Origin: Massilia agrisoli
Lineage (GTDB): Bacteria; Pseudomonadota; Gammaproteobacteria; Burkholderiales; Burkholderiaceae_D
Direction: 5' to 3'
Assembly: GCF_020831365.1 (NCBI RefSeq)
Contig: NZ_JAJHPV010000014.1
Coordinates: 391,630-455,629, forward strand
DNA length: 64,000 nt
Within the stretch, counting starts at the first letter, position 1, and every line of letters starts with the position of its first letter. This document shows positions 33,421-42,749 of the stretch, in pieces. The notes beneath the pieces are model-generated. The model made no database searches. It was not told the origin of the DNA and saw nothing but the letters and a program-made list of their open reading frames with translations. The position numbers and the translations under genes are program-made.

Positions 33421-33504
33421 GGTTAAAAATGCAAGGGTGCACAACAGGAAGCCGCTATTCTAGCCGATGGGTGTTGCCGAAACCGCCTGTGCGTTGATAT
33501 TTCG

Positions 33505-34314
33505 TTACATACGGAGGGCGCGCCACAGCATTACGGCCCAGTCCGCTGGCCTCAACTGCGGGCGGCGCGTGAACACGTCGTAGCCTACCCCTTCGATCTT
33601 GTCGAGGATGCGCAGGCCGCCCTGGACAACCAGGCGCAGCTCCCAGCCGATGCGGCCGGGCAGGCGCTTCGCCAGCGGGGCGCCGCCCTGCATCAGCGCG
33701 CGCGCACGCGCCACCTCGAAGGCCATCAGCGCGCGCCAGCGCTGGTCGGCCAGCCCCTGGTCGAGCTGGGCGGGCGCCACACCATGGGCTTCGAGGTCAT
33801 CGAGCGGTATATAGATGCGGTCTTTTTTGCGGTCGATGGCCACGTCCTGCAGGAAGTTGATCAGCTGGAGCGCCGAGCAGATGGCGTCCGAATCGCGCAC
33901 GTTGCGCGCGCTGGCCGCGCCGTACAGCGACAGCATCAGCAGGCCGACCGGATTGGCCGAGCGACGGCAGTAGTCGAGCAGGGCGTCGAAGCCGGCATAG
34001 CGGGTGGTGACGATGTCCTGCCGGAAGGCCGACAGCAAGTCGCGGAAGGGCTGCAGCGGCAGCTTGTATTGCGCGATCACCCTGGCGAGCCTCTCGAACA
34101 TCGGGTCGGTTTGCAGTTCGCCGCTTTCTATGCTGTCGAGCGCCTCTTCATATGCTGCCAGCGCGGCCAGGCGCTTGGCCGGAGCCGCATCGCCCTCGTC
34201 AGCGAGGTCGTCGGCGCTGCGCGCGAAAGCGTAGATTGCTTCCACCGCAGGGACCAGCCTTTTCGGCATCAATACAGAGGCAACGGGGAAGTTTTCGTAG
34301 TGGTCGACAGGCAT
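33505..34314 (-). CDS. hpnC: Hydroxysqualene synthase
   Basis: A 269-residue squalene/phytoene synthase family protein. The start at 34314 (MPVDHYENFPVAS) matches the conserved N-terminus. The Asp-rich motifs appear as FARSADDLADEGD and LQLINFLQDVAIDRKKDR. In the three-gene route HpnC turns presqualene diphosphate into hydroxysqualene. The next gene hpnD starts 84 bases later on the same strand. No squalene-hopene cyclase is in the window, so the final product (hopanoid or other) cannot be told from here. Confidence 0.92.
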   Translation of the reverse strand: MPVDHYENFPVASVLMPKRLVPAVEAIYAFARSADDLADEGDAAPAKRLAALAAYEEALDSIESGELQTDPMFERLARVIAQYKLPLQPFRDLLSAFRQDIVTTRYAGFDALLDYCRRSANPVGLLMLSLYGAASARNVRDSDAICSALQLINFLQDVAIDRKKDRIYIPLDDLEAHGVAPAQLDQGLADQRWRALMAFEVARARALMQGGAPLAKRLPGRIGWELRLVVQGGLRILDKIEGVGYDVFTRRPQLRPADWAVMLWRALRM

Positions 34315-34322
34315 GAAAAATA

Positions 34323-34340
34323 AATGACGCAAAAGTCATT
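34323..34340. promoter_or_regulatory. Palindrome between hpnC and the RND efflux operon
   Basis: AATGAC (34323-34328) and GTCATT (34335-34340) form a perfect inverted repeat with a six-base centre, nine bases upstream of the hpnC start. It could be an operator affecting hpnC or the divergent efflux genes. No adjacent regulator gene is present. Confidence 0.3.
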
Positions 34341-34362
34341 AGGAAATAAATACTTGCACAGT

Positions 34363-34368
34363 TATAAT
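34363..34368 (+). promoter_or_regulatory. Candidate -10 box for the RND efflux operon
   Basis: A perfect TATAAT lies in an AT-rich spacer about 104 bases before the GTG start of the adaptor gene. The best -35 at 18 bases spacing is TTAGGA (34339-34344), which is weak, so regulation by an activator is possible. Confidence 0.35.
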
Positions 34369-34471
34369 TACTAACCAGAAAGTCAGTAGTGGAATATGTA
34401 TAAAAGTAGTACTATCTTGTCGCTTCAGCAATTGGGTGGCCGAACGCCACCGCATAGTAAAGGAAAACAAC

Positions 34472-35605
34472 GTGTTCGCCCTGAAAAACCTGCGCGCGGC
34501 GGCCCCCGCCGCGATCAAGACCCTGCTCCCCACCTTTTTGCTGGTCCTGCTGGCGGCATGTTCGAAGGACGCGCCGAAACAAGAGGATGTGCGTCCGGTC
34601 AGGGCGATTGTGGTGGGCAGCAGCGATATCGATGTCAACGCGGAGTTTGCCGGCGAAGTGCGCCCGCGCGTCGAGTCGCGCCTGGGCTTTCGCGTCGGCG
34701 GCAAGATCGTTGCGCGCAAGGTGGATGTGGGGAGCGTCGTCAAACGCGGCCAGGTGCTGATGCAGCTGGACCCGCAGGACCTGCAGCTGTCGCAAACGCA
34801 GGCGCGCGCCGCGCTGCGCGCCGCCGAAACCCAGCGCGACCTCGCGCGCGCAGAGCTAAAGCGCTATGAAGAGCTGCGCAAGCAGAACTTCGTCAGCCAG
34901 GCCGTGCTCGATGCGCGCAAGTCGGCGTTCTCGTCGGCGCAGGCGAACGTCGATGCGGCCAGGGCGGGTTATTCGGCGCAGTCGAACCAGGCGCAGTATT
35001 CAACCCTGGCGTCCGACATCGACGGCGTGGTGACCGCAATCAGCGCCGAAGTAGGGCAGGTGGTATCGCCTGGCACGCCGGTTGTCAGCGTCGCCAACAC
35101 CAGCGATAAAGAGATCGTGATCTCGCTCCCGGAAGACAAGGTCGATGCGATGCGCAAGATGCAGGACGTCACCGTGCGCATGTGGGCCAACCCGGCTGTC
35201 GCCATGCGCGGGAAGATACGCGAGGTGTCGCCGGTGGCCGATCCTGCCACCCGCACCTATCCTGTACGCGTGTCGATTCCGGGCGCTGGCAGCGACGTCA
35301 AGCTGGGCATGACTGCGCGCGTGCAGTTCGCGTCGAAATCGGCCACGCCGCAGATGCGGGTGCCGTTGACGGCCCTGTTCCATGAAAAGTCGTCGACCGC
35401 CGTGTGGGTGGTCGAAAAGGGCGCAGTCAGGCTGGTGCCTGTTCAGGTAGGCGGCACATCGGGCAATGACGTGGTGATCGCCAGCGGCGTCACGCCGGGG
35501 CAGACCGTCGTCACCGCCGGCGTGAACAAGCTGAAGAACGGCCAGAAGGTCAAGCTGCTGTCCGAGCAGATGGCACCGGTGGCTGCTGCCGGGGCGGCGA
35601 AATGA
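34472..35605 (+). CDS. RND efflux periplasmic adaptor lipoprotein
   Basis: A 377-residue membrane-fusion protein. The start is read as GTG at 34472, seven bases after AAAGGA; this gives a lipoprotein signal (LLPTFLLVLLAACS) with the lipobox LLAAC. The lipoyl-like halves are seen at RVGGKIVARKVDVGSVVKRGQVLMQLD and ASDIDGVVTAISAEVGQVVSPGTPVV, separated by a coiled-coil hairpin (ARAALRAAETQRDLARAELKRYEEL). It joins the inner-membrane pump to an outer-membrane channel. The pump gene follows with an ATGA overlap. No outer-membrane factor gene is present. Confidence 0.92.
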   Translation: MFALKNLRAAAPAAIKTLLPTFLLVLLAACSKDAPKQEDVRPVRAIVVGSSDIDVNAEFAGEVRPRVESRLGFRVGGKIVARKVDVGSVVKRGQVLMQLDPQDLQLSQTQARAALRAAETQRDLARAELKRYEELRKQNFVSQAVLDARKSAFSSAQANVDAARAGYSAQSNQAQYSTLASDIDGVVTAISAEVGQVVSPGTPVVSVANTSDKEIVISLPEDKVDAMRKMQDVTVRMWANPAVAMRGKIREVSPVADPATRTYPVRVSIPGAGSDVKLGMTARVQFASKSATPQMRVPLTALFHEKSSTAVWVVEKGAVRLVPVQVGGTSGNDVVIASGVTPGQTVVTAGVNKLKNGQKVKLLSEQMAPVAAAGAAK

Positions 35606-38600
35606 GGGGTTTTAATCTTTCACGCTGGGCGCTGGAACATATTCCACTGATCCGCTACCTGATCGGCGCGCTGCTGATCGGCGGCATCCTCAGCTACAGC
35701 AATCTCGGGCAGGACGAGGATCCGCCGTTTACCTTCCGCGTGATGGTGGTGCGGGCGATCTGGCCCGGCGCAACCGCCGTCCAGATGGCCGAGCAGGTCA
35801 CCGACAAGCTGGAACGCAAGCTGCAGGAGACGCCCTACATCGACAAGATCAAGAGCTATTCGAAGCCCGGCGAGACCTTCATCATCGTGCAGCTACGCGA
35901 ATCGACGCCGCCTTCGGAGACGTCGGCATCGTGGTACCAGGTGCGCAAGAAGATCGGCGACATCCGCGGCACCTTGCCGGCGGGCGTGATCGGCCCGTTC
36001 TTCAACGACGAATTCGGCGATACCTATGGTTCGATCTTTGCATTGAGCGGCGATGGCTTCAGCTACGCGGAGATGAAGGATTACGCGGACTTCGTGCGCC
36101 AGCAGCTGCTGCGCGTGCCGCTGGTGGCAAAGGTCGAACAGTTCGGCGTGCAGGACGAGAAGATCACCATCGAGTTCTCGCACAAGAAGTTCTCGCAACT
36201 TGGCGTGCCGTTCGAGGTGATCGTCAACCAGATCGCCACCCAGAACGCGATCGAGGCAAGCGGCGTGATGGTGACGCCGACCGACAACCTGCAGGTGCGG
36301 GTGACTGGTGCGCTGCAAAGCGTGAAGGACCTGGAAGCGCTGCAGCTGCGCGCCAACGGCGCCACCTTCCGCCTTGGCGACTTTGCCAGGATCAGGCGCG
36401 AGTACAAGGATCCGCCGCAGGACAAGATGCGCTTCAACGGCCAGGAAGTCATTGGCCTTGGCGTGTCGATGGAAAAGGGCGGCAATATCATCAATATGGG
36501 CAAGGGGCTGGAAGCGACTGTCGCCCGGATAAAATCGCAGCTGCCGGTCGGTATCGAGCTTGAGCGCGTATCGGACCAGCCGCGCGCGGTGACTGCGTCG
36601 GTCGGCGAGTTCATCAAGGTGCTGATCGAGGCGGTGCTGATCGTGCTCGCCGTGAGCTTCATCGCGCTTGGCCTGCACACCAAGCCCCTGCGCATCGACC
36701 CGCGCCCGGGCCTGGTGGTGGCGCTGACGATTCCGCTGGTGCTGGCGATTACCTTCCTGTTGATGAGCGTGTTCAAGATCGACCTGCACAAGATCTCGCT
36801 CGGCGCGCTGATCATCGCGCTCGGCCTGCTGGTGGACGACGCGATCATCGCCGTTGAAATGATGGTGCGGAAGATGGAGGAGGGCATGTCGCGCTTTGAC
36901 GCGGCCACCTTCGCCTACACATCGACCGCGATGCCGATGCTGACCGGCACCCTGATCACCGCGGCGGGCTTCCTGCCGATCGGCCTGGCCAAGTCGGCGG
37001 CCGGCGAGTACACGTTCTCGATGTTCTCGGTGAACGCGATTGCGCTGCTGGTGTCGTGGCTGGTGGCGGTTGTTTTCACGCCGTACATCGGCTTCCTGCT
37101 GCTGAAGGTGAAACCGCACGCGGCAACGCCGGGCGAAAGCGAGCATGATGTGTTCAACACGCCTGCCTACCTGCGCTTCCGCAGGGTGGTCGCATGGTGC
37201 GTCGAGTGGCGCTATGCGACCATCGTGATGACCCTGGCGGTGTTCGGGCTTGGCGTGTTTGGCTTCAAGTTCATCGAAAAGCAGTTCTTCCCCGATTCGA
37301 GCCGGCCGGAGCTGATGGTCGAGATGTGGATGCCGGAAGGGACGGCGTTCAGCGCCACCGAGGCGCAGGTGAAGAAGTTTGAGGCCTTCATCGGCAAGCA
37401 GGAGAATGTGGAAAGCGTGACCAGCTATGTCGGCACCGGCAGCCCGCGCTTCTACCTGCCGCTTGACCAGATCTTCCCGCAGTCGAACGTGGCCCAGCTG
37501 GTGGTGCTGCCCACCAGCCTGAAGGCGCGCGAGGAGCTGCGTCTGAAGATCGTCGAAGTGTTCGAAAACGACTTCCCGGAAGTGCGCGGGCGCGTGCGGC
37601 TGCTGCCGAACGGGCCGCCGGTGCCGTATCCGGTGCAGTTCCGCGTGGGCGGCCCTGACATCGCCACGACCCGCGCGCTGGCCGACCAGGTCAAGGAAGT
37701 CATGCGCGCCAACCCGAACGCGCTGGGCGTGAACGACAACTGGAATGAGTCGGTCAAGGTGCTGCGCCTGGACCTCGACCAGGCCAAGATGCGTGCGCTG
37801 GGCGTGACGTCGCAAGCGGTGATGCGGGTGGCGAATACCATTTTGTCCGGCACGCCGGTCGGGCAGTTCAGGGAAGATAACAAGCTGATCGACATCGTGA
37901 TCCGCCAGCCTGTCGAGGAGCGCGCCACGCTGTCGGCGCTCAATGAAACCAATGTGCCGACGGCGTCGGGACGGTCGGTGACGATCTCGCAGGTGGCGCG
38001 CGTCGCCTTTGTGTGGGAGCCGGGCGTGGTCTGGCGCGAAGGGCGCGAGTGGGCCATTACCGTGCAGTCGGATGTGGTCGACGGCATCCAGGGGCCGACT
38101 GTGTCGGACCAGGTGCTCAAGTCGCTGGCGGATGTCCGCTCCAAGCTGCCGCCGGGTTATACGATTGCGGTTGCCGGTGCGGCGGCCGACAGCGCGGCGG
38201 CGGAAGCGTCTATCGCGGCCAATGTGCCGCTGGTGCTTTTCATCGTGTTCACCTTGCTGATGCTGCAGCTGCATAGCTTCTCGCGTTCGGTGATGGTGTT
38301 CCTGACCGGGCCCCTGGGCGTGGCTGGCGCGGCGATGGCGCTGCTGCTGCTTGGACGTCCGTTCGGCTTCGTCGCGAACCTGGGCGTGATCGCGCTGTTC
38401 GGCATGATCATCCGGAACTCGGTGATCCTGGTGGACCAGATCGAGCGTGATATCGCCAACGGGGCGGAAGCCTGGAATGCCGTGATCGATGCGGCGGTGC
38501 GCCGCGCGCGTCCGATCGTGCTGACCGCGGCGGCTGCCGCGCTGGCGATGATTCCTTTGTCGCGCTCCGTGTTCTGGGGCCCGATGGCGGTGGCGATCAT

Positions 38601-38694
38601 GGGCGGCCTGGTGGTGGCCACGGCGCTGACATTGCTGTTCCTGCCGGCGCTGTATGCGGCCTGGTTCCGTGTCAAGAAGCCTGTGGGTGCCTAG
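35602..38694 (+). CDS. RND efflux transporter permease
   Basis: A 1030-residue inner-membrane pump with the usual twelve-helix RND layout: one helix near the N-terminus, a first periplasmic loop, helices 2-6 (VLIVLAVSFIALGL through VSWLVAVVFTPYIGFLLL), then the repeated half ending in LFLPALYAAWFRV. GLLVDDAIIAVEMM in helix 4 carries the proton-relay aspartates. It probably exports organic compounds or drugs rather than metals, judging by general similarity to AcrB/MexF-like pumps; the substrate is not predictable. It is translationally coupled to the adaptor gene. Confidence 0.94.
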   Translation: MRGFNLSRWALEHIPLIRYLIGALLIGGILSYSNLGQDEDPPFTFRVMVVRAIWPGATAVQMAEQVTDKLERKLQETPYIDKIKSYSKPGETFIIVQLRESTPPSETSASWYQVRKKIGDIRGTLPAGVIGPFFNDEFGDTYGSIFALSGDGFSYAEMKDYADFVRQQLLRVPLVAKVEQFGVQDEKITIEFSHKKFSQLGVPFEVIVNQIATQNAIEASGVMVTPTDNLQVRVTGALQSVKDLEALQLRANGATFRLGDFARIRREYKDPPQDKMRFNGQEVIGLGVSMEKGGNIINMGKGLEATVARIKSQLPVGIELERVSDQPRAVTASVGEFIKVLIEAVLIVLAVSFIALGLHTKPLRIDPRPGLVVALTIPLVLAITFLLMSVFKIDLHKISLGALIIALGLLVDDAIIAVEMMVRKMEEGMSRFDAATFAYTSTAMPMLTGTLITAAGFLPIGLAKSAAGEYTFSMFSVNAIALLVSWLVAVVFTPYIGFLLLKVKPHAATPGESEHDVFNTPAYLRFRRVVAWCVEWRYATIVMTLAVFGLGVFGFKFIEKQFFPDSSRPELMVEMWMPEGTAFSATEAQVKKFEAFIGKQENVESVTSYVGTGSPRFYLPLDQIFPQSNVAQLVVLPTSLKAREELRLKIVEVFENDFPEVRGRVRLLPNGPPVPYPVQFRVGGPDIATTRALADQVKEVMRANPNALGVNDNWNESVKVLRLDLDQAKMRALGVTSQAVMRVANTILSGTPVGQFREDNKLIDIVIRQPVEERATLSALNETNVPTASGRSVTISQVARVAFVWEPGVVWREGREWAITVQSDVVDGIQGPTVSDQVLKSLADVRSKLPPGYTIAVAGAAADSAAAEASIAANVPLVLFIVFTLLMLQLHSFSRSVMVFLTGPLGVAGAAMALLLLGRPFGFVANLGVIALFGMIIRNSVILVDQIERDIANGAEAWNAVIDAAVRRARPIVLTAAAAALAMIPLSRSVFWGPMAVAIMGGLVVATALTLLFLPALYAAWFRVKKPVGA

Positions 38695-38701
38695 CGGAAG
38701 C

Positions 38702-38731
38702 GGCGGATGACGCTTCGCTCTTCCGCCCTAC
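38702..38731. repeat. Extragenic GGCGGA palindromic repeat, copy 1
   Basis: The element starts GGCGGATGACGC and ends TTCCGCCCTAC, with an inner GCTTCGC. A second copy with the same outer arms lies at 47948-47980. It sits just after the RND permease stop codon. Confidence 0.65.
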
Positions 38732-38914
38732 TGTTCTCATATATCTGGCAGGGCGCATTTCGGTGTTTCCTCGCGCAATCGAAAATTCGCCCTGTGGTGT
38801 CAGAAAATCCAGTAAAATACCGGGTTGATGTTGTAGCCCCTAACAAAGGCAGGGCAGGGCGGCCGGTTTGACCTTCGGACGCCCTTTGTTTTTGTCGGTG
38901 CGGCCAACGATCCC

Positions 38915-39001
38915 GCGAGGATGGCGAAATTGGTAGACGCACCAGGTTTAGGTCCTGACGCCAGCAATGGTGTGGGGGTTCGAGTCCCCCTCCTCGCACC
39001 A
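38915..39001 (+). tRNA. tRNA-Leu (anticodon TAG)
   Basis: An 87-base class II tRNA. The acceptor GCGAGGA pairs with TCCTCGC, followed by A and an encoded CCA. The D-arm GGTAGACGC, an anticodon loop TTTAGGT with TAG, a long variable arm and the TTCGAGTCC T-loop are all present. It ends only 32 bases before the tig start with no terminator between, so it is likely processed from a longer transcript including tig. Confidence 0.95.
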
Positions 39002-39033
39002 CACGAATAATTATTTTTTGGACGATTTTAACA

Positions 39034-40374
39034 ATGGCAACTGCAGTCGAAACCCTGGGTAAACTCGAACGTCGCATGACGATCTCTTTTCCGCTGACTG
39101 ACGTCCGTACGGAAGTTGAAAAGCGCTTGAAGAAGCAGGCCAAGACGGCCAAAGCCCCTGGCTTCCGTCCAGGTAAGGTTCCGATGAAGATGGTCGCCGC
39201 CCAGTACGGTTACCAGATCGAGTCGGACGTGCTGAACGACAAAGTCGGCCGCGCTTTCAACGAAGCTGCCAACGAGAACCAGCTGCGTGTCGCCGGCTTC
39301 CCGAAAATCGAACCAAAAGAAGATAGCCCGGAAGGCGTGCTGACCTTCGACGCAACCTTCGAAGTCTATCCAGAAGTCGTCGTGGGCGACCTGGCCGGCG
39401 TTGAAGTCGAAACCATCAAGTCCGACGTGACCGATGCCGAAATCGACAAGACCATCGACATCCTGCGCAAGCAGCGCGTGCACTACCACACCAAGGGCGA
39501 AGCTGGCCCGCACGGCGACGGCGGCACGCCAGTTGCTGAAAACGGCGACCGCGTGACCGTCGACTTCGTCGGCAAGATCGACGACGTTGAGTTCCCAGGC
39601 GGCAAAGCTGACGACTACACCTTCGTGCTCGGCGAAGGCCGCATGCTGCCGGAATTCGAAGCGGCGACGATCGGCCTGAAGGCTGGCGAAAGCAAGACCT
39701 TCCCACTGGCTTTCCCAGAGGACTACCACGGCAAGGACGTGGCCGGCAAAACCGCCGAGTTCACGATCACCCTGAAGAAGCTCGAATGGGCGCACCTGCC
39801 AGCAGTTGACGCGGAATTCGCGAAGTCGCTGGGCATGGAAGATGGCGACCTGGAAAAGATGCGTTCGGACATCAAGGTCAACCTGGAGCGTGAAGTTGCC
39901 GGCCGTATCAAGGCGCGCAACAAGGAAGCCGTGATGGACGCGCTGCTGAAGGTGACCGAACTGGACGTGCCGACCGTGATGATCCAGCAGGACTCCGAGC
40001 GCTTGGCCGAAATGACCCGCAACGACATGGCGCAGCGCGGCATGGACGTCAAGAACATGCCTTTCCCGACCGAGCTGTTCGCTGAAAAGGCAGAGCGCCG
40101 CGTCAAGCTGGGCCTGATCCTGTCGCAGCTGGTAGGCGACAACAACCTGCAGGCCAAGCCTGAACAGGTCAAGGCGCAGATCGAAGACTTCGCACAGAGC
40201 TACGAAGATCCGAAGGAAGTGCTGAAGTACTACTACAGCGACCGTCGCCGCCTGGCCGACATCGAAGCTCTTGTATTGGAAGAAAACGTCGTTAACTATG
40301 TGCTCGACAAGGCAAAAGTCGTTACCAAGGATGTTGCCTTCGATGAATTGATGGGAAGCAACGCACAAGCTTAA
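39034..40374 (+). CDS. tig: Trigger factor, ribosome-associated chaperone
   Basis: A 446-residue protein with the three trigger-factor domains. The N-terminal ribosome-binding domain carries the signature loop [12 protein letters not shown] (residues ~44-55). The FKBP-like isomerase domain (residues ~150-250) contains [13 protein letters not shown] and [13 protein letters not shown]. The C-terminal helical arms follow. It holds nascent chains at the ribosome exit. The gene begins the tig-clpP-clpX-lon order that is widely conserved in proteobacteria. Confidence 0.96.
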   Translation: MATAVETLGKLERRMTISFPLTDVRTEVEKRLKKQAKTAKAPGFRPGKVPMKMVAAQYGYQIESDVLNDKVGRAFNEAANENQLRVAGFPKIEPKEDSPEGVLTFDATFEVYPEVVVGDLAGVEVETIKSDVTDAEIDKTIDILRKQRVHYHTKGEAGPHGDGGTPVAENGDRVTVDFVGKIDDVEFPGGKADDYTFVLGEGRMLPEFEAATIGLKAGESKTFPLAFPEDYHGKDVAGKTAEFTITLKKLEWAHLPAVDAEFAKSLGMEDGDLEKMRSDIKVNLEREVAGRIKARNKEAVMDALLKVTELDVPTVMIQQDSERLAEMTRNDMAQRGMDVKNMPFPTELFAEKAERRVKLGLILSQLVGDNNLQAKPEQVKAQIEDFAQSYEDPKEVLKYYYSDRRRLADIEALVLEENVVNYVLDKAKVVTKDVAFDELMGSNAQA

Positions 40375-40415
40375 AGATCGTTTTAAGCTCCCCTTACACA
40401 GAGGAAAAGACAGGT

Positions 40416-41033
40416 ATGAACCATAATCCGGCATTGGACACACAAGCACTCGGTCTCGTACCGATGGTGGTGGAACAGAGCGGCCGCGGCGAGCGCGCTT
40501 ACGATATCTACTCGCGCCTGCTGAAGGAGCGCGTGATCTTCCTGGTCGGGCCTGTCAACGACCAGATGGCCAACCTGATCGTGGCCCAGATGCTGTTCCT
40601 GGAGAGCGAGAATCCGGACAAGGATATTTCGCTCTACATCAACTCACCTGGCGGCTCGGTCTCGGCCGGCCTGGCGATTTTCGACACGATGAACTTCATC
40701 AAGCCGGACGTCTCCACGCTGTGCACCGGCCTGGCGGCGTCGATGGGCGCCTTCCTGCTGGCGGCGGGCACCAAGGGCAAGCGTTTCTCGCTGCCTAACT
40801 CGCGCATCATGATTCACCAGCCGTCGGGCGGCTCGCAAGGGCAGGCTTCGGACATCGAGATCCAGGCCAAGGAAATCCTGTACCTGCGCGAGCGCCTGAA
40901 CCGCATCCTGGCGGAGCGCACCGGCCAGTCCATGGAGCAAATCCACAAGGACACCGACCGCGACCGCTTCATGTCGGGCGACGAGGCAGCCGAGTATGGC
41001 CTGATCGACAAAGTGTTGACCAGCCGAGCGTGA
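40416..41033 (+). CDS. clpP: ATP-dependent Clp protease proteolytic subunit
   Basis: A 205-residue serine peptidase that forms the tetradecameric ClpP barrel. The catalytic Ser is in [15 protein letters not shown], the His in [10 protein letters not shown] and the Asp in the following DRDRFMS segment. [15 protein letters not shown] is the strand that aligns substrate. Its length matches E. coli ClpP (207). It lies 41 bases after tig. A strong terminator follows, so most transcripts may end before clpX. Confidence 0.97.
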   Translation: MNHNPALDTQALGLVPMVVEQSGRGERAYDIYSRLLKERVIFLVGPVNDQMANLIVAQMLFLESENPDKDISLYINSPGGSVSAGLAIFDTMNFIKPDVSTLCTGLAASMGAFLLAAGTKGKRFSLPNSRIMIHQPSGGSQGQASDIEIQAKEILYLRERLNRILAERTGQSMEQIHKDTDRDRFMSGDEAAEYGLIDKVLTSRA

Positions 41034-41065
41034 TGCGGGAAGTAATCCAGCCACGCTGTTGCTGA

Positions 41066-41103
41066 AAAACGCCCGGGCGCTGCATCGTTCGGGCGTTTTG
41101 TTT
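41066..41103 (+). terminator. Intrinsic terminator between clpP and clpX
   Basis: AAAACGCCCG (41066-41075) pairs exactly with CGGGCGTTTT (41090-41099) around a 14-base loop, and T-rich sequence follows (TTTTGTTTTTATTT). This should end or attenuate tig-clpP transcription. Confidence 0.8.
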
Positions 41104-41136
41104 TTATTTCGGGTAGCATGGCAGTTATGAGCGTAC

Positions 41137-41165
41137 TTGTTGCGCACTCGTATTAGCGTTATATT
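41137..41165 (+). promoter_or_regulatory. clpX: Promoter of clpX
   Basis: TTGTTG (41137-41142) and TATATT (41160-41165) are spaced by 17 bases, just after the clpP terminator and ~27 bases before the clpX ATG. This gives clpX its own transcript, so ClpX can be made independently of ClpP and serve Clp-independent unfolding. Confidence 0.55.
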
Positions 41166-41191
41166 TTAGCAATCGAATAGAAATCTGCCCC

Positions 41192-42460
41192 ATGTCAGAC
41201 AAAAAATCCTCCAGCGGCGAAAAACTCCTCTACTGCTCGTTCTGTGGCAAGAGCCAGCACGAGGTGAAGAAACTCATCGCGGGTCCCTCCGTGTTCATCT
41301 GCGACGAGTGCATCGACCTGTGCAATGACATCATCCGCGACGAGACGTCGAATGTGGAGACGGTAGCGGGCGCCAAGAGCGACCTGCCGACCCCGCACGA
41401 GATCGCCGAGTTGCTGGACCAGTACGTCATTGGCCAGCAAACGGCCAAGCGCATCCTGTCGGTGGCGGTGTACAACCACTACAAGCGCCTCAAGCACCTG
41501 GGCAAGAAAGACGACGTCGAACTGGCCAAGAGCAACATCTTGCTGGTTGGTCCTACCGGTTCGGGCAAGACCCTGCTGGCCCAGACCCTGGCGCGCATGC
41601 TCAATGTGCCGTTCGTGATCGCCGATGCGACCACCCTGACCGAAGCCGGCTACGTGGGCGAAGACGTCGAGAACATCATCCAGAAGCTGCTGCAGAGCTG
41701 CAACTACGAAGTCGACAAGGCCCAGCGCGGCATTGTCTATATCGATGAAATCGACAAGATCTCGCGCAAGTCGGACAATCCGTCGATCACCCGCGACGTA
41801 TCAGGCGAGGGCGTGCAGCAGGCGCTGCTCAAGCTGATCGAAGGCACCATGGCATCGGTGCCGCCGCAAGGCGGGCGCAAGCACCCGAACCAGGACTTCG
41901 TCCAGATCGACACGACCAACATCATGTTCATCTGCGGCGGCGCGTTCGACGGCCTGGTCAAGATCATCCAGAACCGTTCGGAAAAGAGCGGCATCGGCTT
42001 CTCGGCCAGCGTCAAGAGTCAGACCCAGCGCGCCAACAGCGAAGTGCTGCTGGAAGCGGAGCCGGAAGACCTGATCAAGTTCGGCCTGATCCCGGAACTG
42101 GTCGGTCGCCTGCCGGTGGTGGCGACCTTGTCCGAGCTGACCGAAGAGGCGCTGATCCAGATCCTGATCGAGCCAAAGAATGCGCTTATCAAGCAATACA
42201 CCAAGTTGCTGGAAATGGAAGGCGCGGAACTGGAAATCCGCCCGGCTGCTTTGCATGCTATTGCACGTAAGGCACTGGCGCGTAAAACCGGTGCGCGCGG
42301 ATTGCGTTCCATTCTCGAACACGCTTTGTTGGATGTTATGTATGACCTGCCAAATCAGCAAAATGTCGTGAAGGTCGTAATTGATGAAAATACGATCACG
42401 AACGGCGCGAAACCTTTACTGATTTACAGCGAAACGCCTAAAGCATCGGGCGAAAACTGA
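41192..42460 (+). CDS. clpX: ATP-dependent Clp protease ATP-binding subunit
   Basis: A 422-residue AAA+ unfoldase. The N-terminal zinc-binding domain shows the four cysteines in YCSFCGKS and [10 protein letters not shown]. The AAA+ module has Walker A GPTGSGKT, Walker [11 protein letters not shown], the pore-loop region after GYVGEDV, and the ClpP-binding IGF-type loop within [13 protein letters not shown]. The start at 41192 fits the domain boundary. It forms a hexamer that feeds substrates into ClpP. Confidence 0.97.
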   Translation: MSDKKSSSGEKLLYCSFCGKSQHEVKKLIAGPSVFICDECIDLCNDIIRDETSNVETVAGAKSDLPTPHEIAELLDQYVIGQQTAKRILSVAVYNHYKRLKHLGKKDDVELAKSNILLVGPTGSGKTLLAQTLARMLNVPFVIADATTLTEAGYVGEDVENIIQKLLQSCNYEVDKAQRGIVYIDEIDKISRKSDNPSITRDVSGEGVQQALLKLIEGTMASVPPQGGRKHPNQDFVQIDTTNIMFICGGAFDGLVKIIQNRSEKSGIGFSASVKSQTQRANSEVLLEAEPEDLIKFGLIPELVGRLPVVATLSELTEEALIQILIEPKNALIKQYTKLLEMEGAELEIRPAALHAIARKALARKTGARGLRSILEHALLDVMYDLPNQQNVVKVVIDENTITNGAKPLLIYSETPKASGEN

Positions 42461-42550
42461 TAAAACAGGGCCTGCACGCAACAAAAAGGGTTTGATCTTC
42501 TAATTCTTGGCGGTACAATTTACCTCAATAAAAGAAGCAGGCTTCAATCG

Positions 42551-42592
42551 AAAAGCCACTCGCAGCGAACGCGCTGCGCGGTGGCTTTTTTA
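42551..42592 (+). terminator. Intrinsic terminator after clpX
   Basis: AAAAGCCAC pairs with GTGGCTTTTTT as the outer stem, and CGCAGCG pairs with CGCTGCG inside around AACG; a T-run follows. The remaining 157 bases before lon are AT-rich and should hold the lon promoter, though no clear sigma32 or sigma70 boxes stood out. Confidence 0.85.
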
Positions 42593-42749
42593 TTTAATGA
42601 ACCGATAAATTCTTTTATGGCATTACTGGCGGTATTCAAATAAGTTGATGAATTAATCAAATCAATTTTTTGGGAATGTTAATCGTCCGGTCTTGTGTTT
42701 TGGCGACACTGTGCCAATATTGTGTTAGACGCTTTTTATAAGGTATGCC

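Noticed and set aside
34436..34471. Earlier GTG start for the RND adaptor
   Set aside because: It would add charged residues before the lipoprotein signal and lacks a ribosome site, while the GTG at 34472 has one.
35893..38274. Long minus-strand ORF (793 codons) opposite the RND permease
   Set aside because: The composition is extreme (His, Arg, Gln) with no hydrophobic core, and the plus strand is a full RND pump. Shadow ORF.
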